A stretch of DNA of 64,000 bases from JAEZBP01 sp963832725 (GCA_963832725.1 CAWHVG010000002.1:992001-1056000); one strand, 5' to 3'; counted from the stretch's first letter, positions 17,695-27,522 are shown. Notes: a model not told the origin generated them from the letters alone. Translations and numbers: made by a program.

Positions 17695-19206
17695 ATGATG
17701 GGCGGAGAGAAGAAACAGCTCGGCAAGATCCTGCTCCAGCAGAAGCTCGTCACTCCCGACGAGCTCGAGGGGCTCTTGACGAATCAGCGGTCCTCCCCGG
17801 GCACGCGCCTCGGCTCGGCCGCCGTGGAGTCGGGCGCCGTGGACGAGGTCGACATGCTGCGGGCGCTTAGCGAGCAGCACGGGCTGCCGGGCATCGACCT
17901 CGCCCAGACGGTCGTGCCGCTCGAGAACCTCAAGCTCATCCCGCACGACATCGCGAAGCAGTACTTGATCCTGCCTTTCTCGGTGAAGGATGAGCACCTC
18001 TTCCTGGCGATGGCCGATCCCTCCGACCGGCGCGTGATCGACGAGATCGAGTTCGTCACGGGCCGCAATGTCTTCCCCTACGTGGCGGTGGCGAAGTCGC
18101 TCGACGCGGTCATCGCCGAGGCCTACCGACTGCTCGACCAGGGGAAGGACTACTACGTCGGGCCGAACGCCCCCGAGGAGTACCTCGCGGAGCTGGGGCT
18201 CAGCCACGGCGCGGAGGAACCGGAGCCGCGCCATCCCCGCCGGCGGCCGTCGGCCCCCCAGGTCACCCCGCCGGGGCCACCGCCGGATGCCGTGCTGACC
18301 ACCGACCTCGGCGAGCCGGAGCCGCCGCCCGTCCCCGTCGACCGCAAGGCGCCGCGCAGGCTGCCCACCCTGGATCCCGCGTTCGCGTCGCGTGTGGCGC
18401 CTTTGCCCACGGCGCCCAAAGACGAGCCGGAGGCCAAGGGGCGCCGCGGTCGAGTGGTCCTCATCGTCGACGACGAGGACGACATCCGCCGGATGCTGCG
18501 GCGGGTGCTCATGGAGCGGGACGTCCAGGTGGTCGAGGCCGCGCGCGGAAGCGAGGCGCTGACCGCCGTCCGCGAGCACGAGCCGGACGTCATCCTCCTC
18601 GACGCGATGCTCCCGGAGATCCACGGCTTCGACATCTGCCGCCGCATCAAGGGCAGCAAGAAATACGGCCACATCCCCATCATCATGGTCAGCGCCATCT
18701 ACCGGGGCTGGCGCTTCGCCGAGGACCTCAAGCAGTCCTATGGCGTGTCGGAGTTCCTCGAGAAGCCCTTCAAGATCTCCGAGGTCGTGGCGGCCGTGGA
18801 GCGGGTCCTCGAAGGGAACGACCAGGAAGGGGACCCGGAGAACATCTCCGACGAGGCCTCGGAGTGCCTCTCGTCGGGCATCGAGGCGTATCGCAACGGC
18901 GACCTCGACACGGCAATCGACCACCTCAAGCGCGGTGTAGGGGTAGACCCGCTCGCTTTCCGGTTACACTACCACCTCGGCTTGCTCTACGGCCGGAGGG
19001 ACCAGCTCTTCGACGGCATCCACGCCCTCGAGACGTCGGTCGACCTCTCGCCGCGTAACTTCTCGGCTCTAAAGAACCTCGCGGTCCTCTACCAGCGCGC
19101 CGGTTTCAAGCACAAAGCCACCGAGATGTGGGAGCGAGCCCTCGGCTCCGCGCCGGATGAGGATACGCGTCGGGGGATCAAAGAACATCTGATGAGCTTG
19201 CTCTAA
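17695..19206 (+). CDS. MshEN domain-receiver-TPR protein
   Basis: 503 residues from ATG 17695 (MMGGEKKQLGKILLQQKLVTPDEL). Residues 5-155 match the N-terminal domain of type II secretion/pilus ATPases (MshEN), which in other proteins binds cyclic di-GMP; a Pro-rich linker follows. Residues about 255-380 form a receiver (VLIVDDEDDIRR, LLDAMLPEIHGFD with the phospho-Asp, LEKPF). Residues about 395-500 hold TPR repeats (ASECLSSGIEAYRNGDLDTAIDHL and GFKHKATEMWERAL). No DNA-binding or enzymatic output, so it likely relays a c-di-GMP or phosphorylation signal to protein partners (inference). It lies 49 bp before the GltJ/AgmX-like gene, a probable operon linking it to motility. Confidence 0.85.
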   Translation: MMGGEKKQLGKILLQQKLVTPDELEGLLTNQRSSPGTRLGSAAVESGAVDEVDMLRALSEQHGLPGIDLAQTVVPLENLKLIPHDIAKQYLILPFSVKDEHLFLAMADPSDRRVIDEIEFVTGRNVFPYVAVAKSLDAVIAEAYRLLDQGKDYYVGPNAPEEYLAELGLSHGAEEPEPRHPRRRPSAPQVTPPGPPPDAVLTTDLGEPEPPPVPVDRKAPRRLPTLDPAFASRVAPLPTAPKDEPEAKGRRGRVVLIVDDEDDIRRMLRRVLMERDVQVVEAARGSEALTAVREHEPDVILLDAMLPEIHGFDICRRIKGSKKYGHIPIIMVSAIYRGWRFAEDLKQSYGVSEFLEKPFKISEVVAAVERVLEGNDQEGDPENISDEASECLSSGIEAYRNGDLDTAIDHLKRGVGVDPLAFRLHYHLGLLYGRRDQLFDGIHALETSVDLSPRNFSALKNLAVLYQRAGFKHKATEMWERALGSAPDEDTRRGIKEHLMSLL

Positions 19207-19255
19207 CGACCACCCCTCACGGCTCGTGCGGTCCCTACGCTCGGCCCCCCTCGCG

Positions 19256-21213
19256 ATGAAGTTTCTCTGCCCCAACTGCAAGGCCAAGTACCAGATCTCC
19301 GACGAGAAGATCGCCGGTCGCACGCTGAAGATGGACTGTCGGCGTTGCAACCACCCGATCGTCATCCGAGGAGATGCAGGCTCGGCGCCCTCGGCCCGTC
19401 CCAGCGCCAGCGCCAGCCGGCCCAGCGCGGCGAGCGGTGCCGGGGCTCGGAGGCGGGGCGGCTCGCAGTCCGGCCCCGCGCCGGCGCGCAGCTCGTCCCG
19501 CAACGCGCTCGGCGCGGACTTCCGGAAGAACGCCGGAGCGGCGCCCGCGCCGGCACGGTCCACCGCGCTCGACCAGTGGCACGTCGCCATCAACGACGTC
19601 CCGGTCGGGCCGATGAAGCGCGACGAGATCGCGCAGAAGATTACCTCGTCGGCGGTGACCGGCGACTCGCTGTGCTGGCGGGAGGGCTTCGGGGATTGGC
19701 GGCCGCTCAAGGATGTCCCGGAGCTGGCGGCGCTCTTGAGGCGTCCGGCTCCGGCGCCGGCGTTCCCCCCGCCCGCGCGCGGCCTCGGTCATCGCGGTCC
19801 GCCCGCCGCTGCGAAGCCGGCCCGACCGCCGGCGGGACGTGCGCCCGCACCGGTGGCGCCGCGACCCGCGGCCGAGTCCCGGCCGGCGGCCCGCGGGAAC
19901 GTGGTGCCCATTGGAGGCCGGCTGGGCGGCGCGGCGGCCCCGGCGCTCGACGACTTCTCCGACGACGAGCTGCTGGACGACGAGCCCACGCGCGTCGGCT
20001 CCATGGTCGACTTCGCGGAGGCCGAGCAGGAGCAGGCGCGGCAGCGCGCGGAGGCGGCCGCCCGCGAAGCCGAGCAGGGGAAGGCGCGCCAGGCGGAGCA
20101 GAAGGCGCGTCGGGAGGCGGATAAGGCCGAAGCGGAGGCCGCCGAGGCGAAGAAGAAGGCGGAGGCAGAGGAGAAGGAGAAGGCCGCGGCTGTCGGTGCG
20201 AGCGCCGAGATCGCCGAGGACGACGCGTTCGATCCCTTCGCGTCCCAGCGCGCTCCCTCTCCGCTCGCGGCGACGCCGGCTCCAGCGTTCGAGGCCCCCC
20301 CGGCCGAACCGACCTCCACTCCCGCCCCGACCGCCTCGGTGGCGGTGGTCGAACAGCGTCGCCGGGGCATTCCGGTGGGTGCGTGGATCGCGATCGCGGG
20401 CGCGATGGCGTTCGGCGTGACCCTCGCCGTGATGATCGGGATCCGCCTCTTCCGGGAGCCGCCTCCGCAGGTCGCCGCCTCCGAGCCGCAGGCGGACACC
20501 CGTCCTGCGCCGGAGCCGCGCCAGGCCGAGCTGGATCCTGCGCCGGCCGAGCCCGATCCCGCGGAAGCCGATCCCGAGGCCGAGGCGGATCCGTCAGAAG
20601 CCGCGGGGGACCCGGGACGCCCTCGGAGGAGAGCCCGTCCGACACGCACGCCCGCCGAGGCAGTGGCGAGCACGGCGGCTCCAACTCGGGCAGCTCCAAC
20701 TCGGGCGGTTCCAACTCGGGCAGTTCCAACTCGGGCGGTTCCAATTCCGGCGGCTCCAACACCAACCGTCCCGCGCACAACAGCGGTGGGACGCAGCGCG
20801 CCCCGGCCAATCCGGAGGCCGCCGCCCGCTTCGCGCGCTTCGCGGACGACAGCGCGGAGGCTGCGCCGCTCGCCGTGAACCAAGCGCACAACCCGCTGGC
20901 GGAACAACAGCAACGCCCGCAGGGTCGCGAGCTGACCGGAGACCAGCTCCGCACGGTCGTCAGCCGCCAGCGGAGCTCGGTGACGCGCTGCTACGAGACG
21001 GCCATCCGCGCGGCTGGGCAGGCGCCTTCGATGCGCATCGACGTCGACGTGACCGTCGGCGGCTCGGGCAGCGTCACCAGCGCCCACGCGCGCGGCCGGG
21101 CGTTCGGCAACCTCGCCGATTGCATCGAACGGAGCGTCCGCCGGTGGCGCTTCCCGGCGACCGGCGCCACCACCCACGCCAGCCTGCCCTTCGTCTTCCA
21201 AGGCCACGAATGA
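19256..21213 (+). CDS. AgmX/GltJ-like gliding-motility protein, one frameshift
   Basis: About 652 residues. N-terminal zinc ribbon (FLCPNCKAKYQI...CRRCNHPI), then a GYF-type domain (WHVAINDVPVGPMKRDEI...WREGFGDWRPL), a long Ala/Glu/Lys charged coil, one transmembrane helix (PVGAWIAIAGAMAFGVTLAV), a periplasmic linker with five 5-residue Gly-Ser-Asn repeats, and a C-terminal TonB-like AgmX/PglI domain (SRQRSSVTRCYETAIRAAG, ADCIERSVRRWRFP). This is the domain order of Myxococcus GltJ/AgmX, whose zinc ribbon and GYF domains contact MglA and the motility machinery. The frame shifts by one missing base between about 20590 and 20680, most likely in the G run at 20605-20609. The two following export-gate genes start 13 bp later. 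Confidence 0.85.
20680..20762 (+). repeat. 15-bp tandem repeat inside the GltJ/AgmX-like gene
   Basis: About five copies of a 15-bp unit close to TCCAACTCGGGCGGT, encoding Ser-Asn-Ser-Gly-Gly/Ser in the periplasmic linker. Copies differ mainly at synonymous positions, so the array is probably a flexible spacer that varies in length by slippage. Confidence 0.8.
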
Positions 21214-21226
21214 CCGCCTGGCCGCG

Positions 21227-21496
21227 ATGACGCCCGGCGAGCTGACCCGGCTCTCGGTGGAGAGCCTCTACCTGGTGCTCTGGGTGAGCGCGCCCGTGCT
21301 CGCGGTGGCGTTGGGGATCGGGCTGGTCGTCAGCGTGCTGTCGGCCGCGACGCAGGTGCAGGAGCAGAGCCTGACGTTCGTGCCGAAGCTGGTCGGCGTC
21401 TCGCTGGTGCTGGCGCTGGCCGGCGGCTGGATGGCCGGGCAGCTCGTCGGCTTCACCGACCATCTCTTCCGGGCCATCCCGGCGCTCGTCCCGTGA
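21227..21496 (+). CDS. FliQ/SctS family export-gate protein
   Basis: 89 residues, two hydrophobic hairpin helices with the family core VVSVLSAATQVQEQSLTFVPKLVGV and the usual length. FliQ/SctS forms, with FliP/SctR and FliR/SctT, the helical export gate of flagella and type III secretion systems. The start follows the GltJ/AgmX-like stop by 13 bp and the end overlaps the SctT start by 4 bp (GTGA), so the three are co-translated. No FliP/SctR, FlhA/SctV, FlhB/SctU or ATPase is in this window. Confidence 0.9.
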   Translation: MTPGELTRLSVESLYLVLWVSAPVLAVALGIGLVVSVLSAATQVQEQSLTFVPKLVGVSLVLALAGGWMAGQLVGFTDHLFRAIPALVP

Positions 21497-22291
21497 GCGC
21501 GCTCGAGCTGGCGGCGCGCGCGCTCTTCGGAGTCGATCCCGGCCCGCTCGATCCCAATCTTCGCGCTGGTGGCCGCGCGCACTCTCCCCTTGGCGTGGCT
21601 CGCGCCCTGGCTCGGCTGGCGGGGGACGGCGGCGGCCGCGCGCGTCGTCGTGGCCACGGTCCTCGCGCTGGCCCTGACGCCGCTCGCGCTCGAGAGCGCA
21701 CCGCCGCTGCCCGACGGGTGGCTGCCTCTCTGTCTTCTGGGCGTGCGCGAGGCGGGGATCGGCGCGGCGTTCGCGGTCGCGGCGTCCGTCCCGCTGTGGG
21801 CGTTCGGCTGGACCGGCGGGCTGATCGATCGCTGGCGCGGCGGGGTCGTCGGCGCGTCCGAAGGGCCTCTTCAGACGCTCCACGTCGCGGCGTCGGTCGC
21901 CCTCTTCGTGCTGCTGGGGGGACACCGCCTCGCGCTGGCCGCGTTCGCCGACACCTTCGCCGATGCGCCGGTGGGCGCGGGCTCGGCGGGTGATCTCGCG
22001 GCCTTCGCGCTCGGCGCCGGCCGGCTGGTCACCGCGACCTTGGGCCTGGCGCTCTCGTTCGCGGCGCCGGCGGCGATCGCGTTCGTGCTTTTGGAGATCG
22101 CCCTCGGTCTTGCCGGTCGCGCCGCGCCCGAGCTCCGCCTCTACTTCGCTGGGATGCCGCTCCGGGCGGGTCTCGGCGTGGCCGTCGCGCTGCTCGGCTT
22201 GGCCGTCGCGCTCCCGCGCCTGCCTCCGCTCTTCGCGAGCTCGATCGAGGTGGCCCGGGCGTTGGTCCGCCAGCTCGGCGCTTCGCCCTGA
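21493..22291 (+). CDS. FliR/SctT family export-gate protein, one frameshift
   Basis: About 265 residues starting at GTG 21493 (overlaps the upstream stop). The first 20 codons (SALELAARALFGVDPGP) are in one frame; from about 21550-21558, at a GATCCCAATC tract, the frame shifts by +1 to IFALVAARTLPLAWLAPWLG. Six or so hydrophobic segments follow, with LLGVREAGIGAAFAVAASVPLWAFGWTGGLIDRWRG (landmarks VREAGIG and GGLIDRWRG), which correspond to the conserved loop of FliR/SctT that packs into the export gate. The end IEVARALVRQLG is typical. Translationally coupled to the SctS gene. An alternative start at 21569 would lose the first helix. Confidence 0.85.
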
Positions 22292-22347
22292 CGGCGGCCG
22301 GCCGCTCGTGATAGACCGGCACCCGAACCCCTTCGCCGGAGCGCAGT

Positions 22348-22869
22348 ATGGAGAACGTCAGGGTCCTCATCGACGCCGAGACCATCGCCGACAAGGTTCG
22401 CGAGCTCGGTGCCAAGATCACCGAAGAGTACCGCGGCCGTGATCTGGTCCTCGTGCCCGTGCTGAAGGGGAGCTTCTTGTTCGCGGCCGATCTCGCCCGC
22501 GCGATCGACATCCCGCTCAGCATCGATTTCTTCGGCTGCCGCAGCTACGACGGGACCGACTCCACCGGCGTCGTGCAGACCACGCTCGATCTCAGCCGCC
22601 CGATCGAAGGCAAGGACGTCATCATCGTCGAGGACATCGTCGATACCGGCCTGACGATGGCCTACATGCTCGAGAACCTCGAGACGCGCCGGCCGCGCAC
22701 GCTCAAGCTCGCGTCGCTCTTGCACAAGCCGGCTCGCACTCGCGTCCCGGTCGACGTCGACTACCTCGGGTTCACCATCGACGACGTCTTCGTGGTCGGC
22801 TACGGGCTCGACTTCGACCAGCTCTACCGAAACCTGCCCTACCTCGGTGTGCTGGAGGCGACCCCGTGA
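22348..22869 (+). CDS. hpt: Hypoxanthine (guanine) phosphoribosyltransferase
   Basis: 173 residues, ATG 22348 with GGAG upstream. Makes IMP/GMP from hypoxanthine/guanine and PRPP; cytoplasmic purine salvage. The PRPP loop VIIVEDIVDTGLTM is complete, LVPVLKGSFLFAADLARAI holds the pyrophosphate loop, and VGYGLDFDQLYRNLPYLGVL is the C-terminal base-binding segment. It overlaps the following TPR gene by 4 bp (GTGA), and follows sctT by 56 bp. Confidence 0.96.
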   Translation: MENVRVLIDAETIADKVRELGAKITEEYRGRDLVLVPVLKGSFLFAADLARAIDIPLSIDFFGCRSYDGTDSTGVVQTTLDLSRPIEGKDVIIVEDIVDTGLTMAYMLENLETRRPRTLKLASLLHKPARTRVPVDVDYLGFTIDDVFVVGYGLDFDQLYRNLPYLGVLEATP

Positions 22870-23180
22870 GCTCGCCGCGGCTCGCGATGATCGAGAAGCT
22901 CATCGCCTCGGGCACGACCAATCCCTTCCACCATTACGCGCGGGCGATGGAGCTGCGTTCGCTCGATTGGCTCGACGACGCATTGAGCGCGTTCGGCGAG
23001 GTACGCGAGCGCTTCCCGGACTACGTGCCGACCTACCTGATGGCCGCGCAGGTGGCGCAGGAGCTGGACCAGCTCGAGGATGCACGCGCCTGGGCCGAGC
23101 AGGGCATCGCCAAGGCCGGTGAGGTTGGCGACGCGCACGCCGGGCGCGAGCTCGAGCAGCTCCTCGACACGCTGGATTGA
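22866..23180 (+). CDS. Small TPR-like protein
   Basis: 104 residues from GTG 22866, overlapping the hpt stop by 4 bp, so co-translated. NPFHHYARAMELRSLDWLDDALSAFGEVRERFPDYVPTYLMAAQVAQELDQLEDARAWAEQGI (landmarks HHYARAMEL, DDALSAF, DARAWAEQG) gives two to three TPR helices. Cytoplasmic, no signal. Similar short TPR proteins accompany hpt in some myxobacterial genomes as far as I recall, but the partner is unknown. Confidence 0.75.
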   Translation: MSSPRLAMIEKLIASGTTNPFHHYARAMELRSLDWLDDALSAFGEVRERFPDYVPTYLMAAQVAQELDQLEDARAWAEQGIAKAGEVGDAHAGRELEQLLDTLD

Positions 23181-23414
23181 TCGCGGGCGCGCTCCGGCGG
23201 CGAGAGCACCGCGTCGCTGCGACGAGCGGCGAGTGGCGCCCCTTTCCAGCTCGTGCGGGTCCAGCTCGCGCGGGCGAGCGCCGGGCCGTGGCCCAGGGAG
23301 CGTCGCCGCCGCTCTCGACCGCAGGTCGGAACCGCTTGCGCTCCTTCTGGCGGGTGTGCGGCGCGCGTCGCGACGGGCGGGGAGGCTCGGCGACGACCGC
23401 TCCGCCGCGCTCTC

Positions 23415-24749
23415 TCAGTGGCGCTCGATGACGGTGAAGTTGACCCGCCGGTTCATCGCTCGGGCCTCTTCCGTCTCGCCCTCGACGTCCGGACGGCTGG
23501 CGCCGTAGGCCTCGACCTCCAGCCGGTCTCCGTCCACGCCCATCTCAATCAACAGCTCCCGGATCCGCTCCGCGCGTCGCCGGCTCAGGTTCAGGTTGTA
23601 CTCGGCCTCGCCCGTGTCCGAGGCGTGGCCTTCGATCCGGATGCGTACCCACTCGGTGTGCGCCTGGATGAGCTCCGCGAGGCGGCGGATCACGGGGCGG
23701 GACTCGCCGGTCGGGTGCACGCGGTCGTGCGGGAAGAAGATGCGCTCGGTGAGCTGACGCATCTCGGTCTCCTCGGGCGTCTCGTCGGGGCAGCCGTCCT
23801 CGTCTTCGTGCCCGTTCATCGTCTCGGCTTGCAGCGGGCACTGATCCGAGGTGTCGGGGATGCCGTCGCCGTCGTTGTCCGGGTCCGGGCAGCCGTCCTC
23901 GTCCTGGAACTCGTCGCGATCTTCGGGCTCCTGGACGCACTGGTCGTCCGCGTCCGTGATTCCGTCGCCGTCCGTGTCCTCGGCCTCTTCCGGGCAGCCG
24001 TCCTCGTCGCGATCGCCGTCCATGTCCTCGGGCTGGTCGACGCACGCGTCGCTCGCGTCCGGGATGCCGTCCCGGTCGTTGTCCGGATCGGGGCAGCCGT
24101 CCTCGTCCTGGAATCCGTCCTCGTCCTCCGGCTCGTCGGGGCACTGATCGGCGCCGTCCAGGATGCCGTCTCCGTCGCGGTCGCTCGCGTCCTCCTCGCC
24201 GAGGAAGGCCGCCGAGACGCCGAACACCAAGAAGCTCGCGTCGGCCGATCCGAGCGCGTCGCCGTCCGGCTGGAAGACATGCGCGAAGCGGACGAAGGGC
24301 CCCACCCGGAAGAACCAGGCGACCTCGAACTCCATCCCTACGCCGACCTCGATCCCCGGTCGCGCGACGTTGCCGGTGAGGACGACGTTGGCGCCGACGT
24401 CGATCCAGAGATCGCCGATCGCGAGGTCGGGCAGCGGGTGGTAGCGCGCCGCGATGCCGAGCCCGTGATAGGCGCCGTAGCCGGCCGAGCCGGCGGGCGC
24501 TTGCTCCACCGGCCAGAAGTAGGCGTGGTAGCGGGCCTCGATCCCGATCTCGGGGATGATCCGGTACTCGTAGCCGAGCCCGAACCCGCCTCCGAAGCCG
24601 AAACGCGAGAATTGCTCGCCGACCTGGAGGGCGCCTGCGCCCTCGACGCGGATGGTGTGGGCGCCCGGGCGAGCCGCCGCGGAGCTGGTCCAGCCGACGA
24701 TGACGAAGAGCGCCAACGCGACACCAAGGAAAGAACGAGTCGCTCGCAT
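23415..24749 (-). CDS. OmpA-family outer-membrane protein with thrombospondin type-3 calcium repeats
   Basis: 444 residues. Signal peptide MRATRSFLGVALALFVIVGW..., an eight-strand-type barrel (about 30-215: FGGGFGLGYEYRII, WIDVGANVVLTGNVA), then six or seven Asp-rich TSP3 repeats (DRDGDGILDGADQCPDEPED pattern, about 218-335) that bind calcium, and an OmpA-like peptidoglycan-binding domain (VRIRIEGHASDTGEAEYNLNLSRRRAERI landmarks EGHASDTG, LSRRRAERI). It tethers outer membrane to peptidoglycan. This layout is common in myxobacteria. Independent transcription unit. Confidence 0.93.
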   Translation of the reverse strand: MRATRSFLGVALALFVIVGWTSSAAARPGAHTIRVEGAGALQVGEQFSRFGFGGGFGLGYEYRIIPEIGIEARYHAYFWPVEQAPAGSAGYGAYHGLGIAARYHPLPDLAIGDLWIDVGANVVLTGNVARPGIEVGVGMEFEVAWFFRVGPFVRFAHVFQPDGDALGSADASFLVFGVSAAFLGEEDASDRDGDGILDGADQCPDEPEDEDGFQDEDGCPDPDNDRDGIPDASDACVDQPEDMDGDRDEDGCPEEAEDTDGDGITDADDQCVQEPEDRDEFQDEDGCPDPDNDGDGIPDTSDQCPLQAETMNGHEDEDGCPDETPEETEMRQLTERIFFPHDRVHPTGESRPVIRRLAELIQAHTEWVRIRIEGHASDTGEAEYNLNLSRRRAERIRELLIEMGVDGDRLEVEAYGASRPDVEGETEEARAMNRRVNFTVIERH

Positions 24750-25023
24750 TGGGTGACGATAGCCGAGGGACGCGTCCAGTGGAAGTGGAATGGTGAACTT
24801 ATACCGTCGGATTCGGACCCTTCTTCAGAAGCTTGGACACCCACGGGAGGGGCACCTGGTCGGCACCGTCGCGGGCGCGCCGCACGCCGTCGTCCTCTAC
24901 GCCATCGGCGCGGACGGGAGCCGGGAGGCGTGATCGGAGCACGTGTGGTCCGACGACGACGAGTGCGACGAGACCGGCTGGGCTCGCGTCGAGTATCCCT
25001 GCGGCCCCAGAGCCCTCGAGCGC

Positions 25024-27522
25024 TCAGTCGCCCTTGCGCTGGGCGTAGAGGTAGAGCGCGGCGGGGAGGGCGAGCACGGCGGCGGCGAGGCAGGTGACCT
25101 CGCTGATCGCCATGGCCGCGCCGAACGAGTTCAGCGCTTGGTTTCGGCTCGTGTAGATCGAGATGTAGCCGATGATCGTCGTCAGCGAGCAGAGGATGAC
25201 GGCGCCGCCCGTGCCCTCGACCGCGCGGCGCACGGCCCGACTCAGGCTGGCTCCGCCGCTCGTCTCCTCCGAGATCCGCCGCATCACGTTGACGCCGTAG
25301 TCCGCCCCGTTGCCGAAGGTGATCGGGAACGCCACGAAGCTGAGGAAGTTCAGCCGCATCCCGAACGCCGCCATGGTGCCGGCCATCCACAGGATGCCGA
25401 CCAAGAGCGCCGTGAGGGTGCTCCAGCGCTCGCGCGCCCGCCGGAACGCCAGGAGCACCAGGACGACCGTGCCGAAGAACGCGATGCCGATCGCCCGCGT
25501 TCCGTCGCTCCAGATCTCGTGGATCAGGTCGGAGAAGACCACCGCCGTGCCCGCCACCGGCGGCGGATGATCGGTGCCGGGCACGCGAAGGCTGCGCGCG
25601 GCGTGTGCCCATCGCTGGGTGTAGCGGCCGTCCCAGTTGTTCTCGCTCGGGTCGTGCTCGATGACGATCAGCCGCCCGCGGCTTCCGTCCCGCTCGGTGA
25701 AGGGACGCGCGACGCTGTCCGGGAGATCCGCCGGCTCGACCGCGCGCAGGTCCTCGGGCGGCATCTCGCGGTCGATACGCTCCCTCAGCGAGTCGTCCAC
25801 GTGCGGCCGGATCCGCCGCATGAGCGAGCGGATCTCCTCGATCAACGGGATCTTCTCTTCCTGATCGGCCGGGAGCAGATCCTCGACCGACTCGACCTGG
25901 CCGTAGGCGTGCGGGAATTCGTCGCGGTGGGCTTCCAGCCAGTCGCGGTAGCCGTTCGCTTCTTCGCGCGTGCGTGCCAGCACGGCCAGCCCGCTCCCGC
26001 CGCGGGTGTCGTCGATGATTCCGCGGGCGCTCTCGCTGACCACGGCCACGTCGGAGGCCGGGTCGCGGGTCGAGCGCAGCTTGCGGAAATCGTACTCGAG
26101 CGGGTCGTGAGAGAGGGCGTAGACGGTCAGCCCACCGGCGGCGATCGTCACCAGGACCGACGTCACCAGCACGGTGCGCGGCCAACCGAGCGCGATGGCC
26201 GCGAAGAGCCGACCGTAGACGCCGGACTGCGCCTTGTCCGCGCTCACCTTCATCGGTCGCCAGCGCTCGAAGAGGACGGTCAGCGCCGGCAGGAGCGCGT
26301 GGGCCGCGATCCAGCAGAGGACCATCCCGGTGCCGCCGATGATCCCGAAGTCGCGGAAGCCCCGGTAGTCGGTGCTGACCAGGCAGCCGTAGGCCACGCC
26401 GGCCGCGAGCGAAGCGGTGAGGGTGGCGCGCCAGGTGGCCTCGTGGGCTCGCGCGACGGACTGGCGTACGTCGCCGCCCTCGCGCCGGAGCTCGAAGTAG
26501 CGCGCCAGCCAGATGACGCACGGGTTCACCCCGTTGCCGACGACGATGCTGCTCAAGAACGCGCTCGAGGCGTTGAGGTAGTCGACGGTCAGCTCGGCGG
26601 TCCCGAAGGTCACCAGGACCGGCGGGATCAACGTGAGCGCCAGGAGCGGGATGGCGCGCGCCCGCCCGAAGAAGACGAAGATCGCGAGCATCACCAGCGC
26701 GACGGTGAGCGTCGTCGCGTTGCGGACGGCGGCGACCAGCGAGAGCGTCTCCTCGCGCACCTCCATCAGCGTCCCGCCGAATCGCATCCGCAGATCCGGC
26801 GCGTACGAGTCGGGGTGCAGGTCGTCCGCGGCGGCTTGGATGGCCCGGACCAGCGCCTCGGTGCGATCGATCTGCCCGCCGCGGATGCGGGTGTGGACCA
26901 CGAACATCACGAGCCCGCGATCCGGATGCTGCAGGAAGCCCTCCGGGAAGCGCTGGTCCATCTCGCCGCGCGCGCGCGCCGCTTCGCGGTCCACCCGGCG
27001 GAGCAGCGCCTCCGGATCCTCGCCCGGACGGTCCTCGTCCTCCTCCAGGTCGATGAAAAACGGGTTGGCCCGCGCCGTCTCCTGCTCCAGTCGATCGGAG
27101 AGCGCGTCCCGGATGGCCCTCAGGTCGTCCGGCTCGACGTAGAGCAGCCGGTGGTCTTCGACGAACGTGCGGAAGTCCGAGAGGTTCCAGTCGACGTCGA
27201 CGACGTCGTGCTCGTCCATGGCCTTCACCCGCGGGGCCAGGTCGCGGACGAAGCGGTGCAGCGCCTCGACGTCTTCGCTCTCCACCGTCACGACCAGCGA
27301 CTGCTGGCCCCCGAAGCGCCGACGGATCTCGTCGAGATCCCGCACGCTCTGCGCGCTCCGGGGCAAGAGCGCCGTGAAGTCGCTGTTGAGCGTCAGCCCG
27401 TCGGTCAGACCTGGAAAGCCGACGATCAGCGGCAGGGCGGCGAGCCCGAGCAGGAACGCGACGAAGACGATCCTGCCGGGTCGCTCGTTCTGCAGGATCG
27501 AGAGCCGCCGGAAGAACGACAC
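25024..27522 (-). CDS. RND/MMPL-family exporter (HpnN-like)
   Basis: 832 residues from GTG 27522. Two repeats of a large periplasmic loop and six transmembrane helices: TM1 RIVFVAFLLGLAALPLIVGF, then a cluster from NATTLTVALVMLAIFVFFG through SSIVVGNGVNPCVIWLARYF, and a second cluster from AIGIAFFGTVVLVLLAF to LALPAALYLYAQRKGD. The loops open with LNSDFTALLPRSAQSVRDLDEI, typical of MMPL proteins that move hydrophobic lipids such as hopanoids. The family's GxxDY motif is seen as FGNGADYGVN. Substrate unknown. No membrane-fusion or outer-membrane partner is adjacent. Confidence 0.9.
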   Translation of the reverse strand: MSFFRRLSILQNERPGRIVFVAFLLGLAALPLIVGFPGLTDGLTLNSDFTALLPRSAQSVRDLDEIRRRFGGQQSLVVTVESEDVEALHRFVRDLAPRVKAMDEHDVVDVDWNLSDFRTFVEDHRLLYVEPDDLRAIRDALSDRLEQETARANPFFIDLEEDEDRPGEDPEALLRRVDREAARARGEMDQRFPEGFLQHPDRGLVMFVVHTRIRGGQIDRTEALVRAIQAAADDLHPDSYAPDLRMRFGGTLMEVREETLSLVAAVRNATTLTVALVMLAIFVFFGRARAIPLLALTLIPPVLVTFGTAELTVDYLNASSAFLSSIVVGNGVNPCVIWLARYFELRREGGDVRQSVARAHEATWRATLTASLAAGVAYGCLVSTDYRGFRDFGIIGGTGMVLCWIAAHALLPALTVLFERWRPMKVSADKAQSGVYGRLFAAIALGWPRTVLVTSVLVTIAAGGLTVYALSHDPLEYDFRKLRSTRDPASDVAVVSESARGIIDDTRGGSGLAVLARTREEANGYRDWLEAHRDEFPHAYGQVESVEDLLPADQEEKIPLIEEIRSLMRRIRPHVDDSLRERIDREMPPEDLRAVEPADLPDSVARPFTERDGSRGRLIVIEHDPSENNWDGRYTQRWAHAARSLRVPGTDHPPPVAGTAVVFSDLIHEIWSDGTRAIGIAFFGTVVLVLLAFRRARERWSTLTALLVGILWMAGTMAAFGMRLNFLSFVAFPITFGNGADYGVNVMRRISEETSGGASLSRAVRRAVEGTGGAVILCSLTTIIGYISIYTSRNQALNSFGAAMAISEVTCLAAAVLALPAALYLYAQRKGD

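Noticed and set aside
24338..26521. Long minus-strand frames over the OmpA and RND genes and long plus-strand frames at 24943-27537
   Set aside because: They are Arg/Pro/Ala-rich shadow frames of well-conserved genes and show no family motif.
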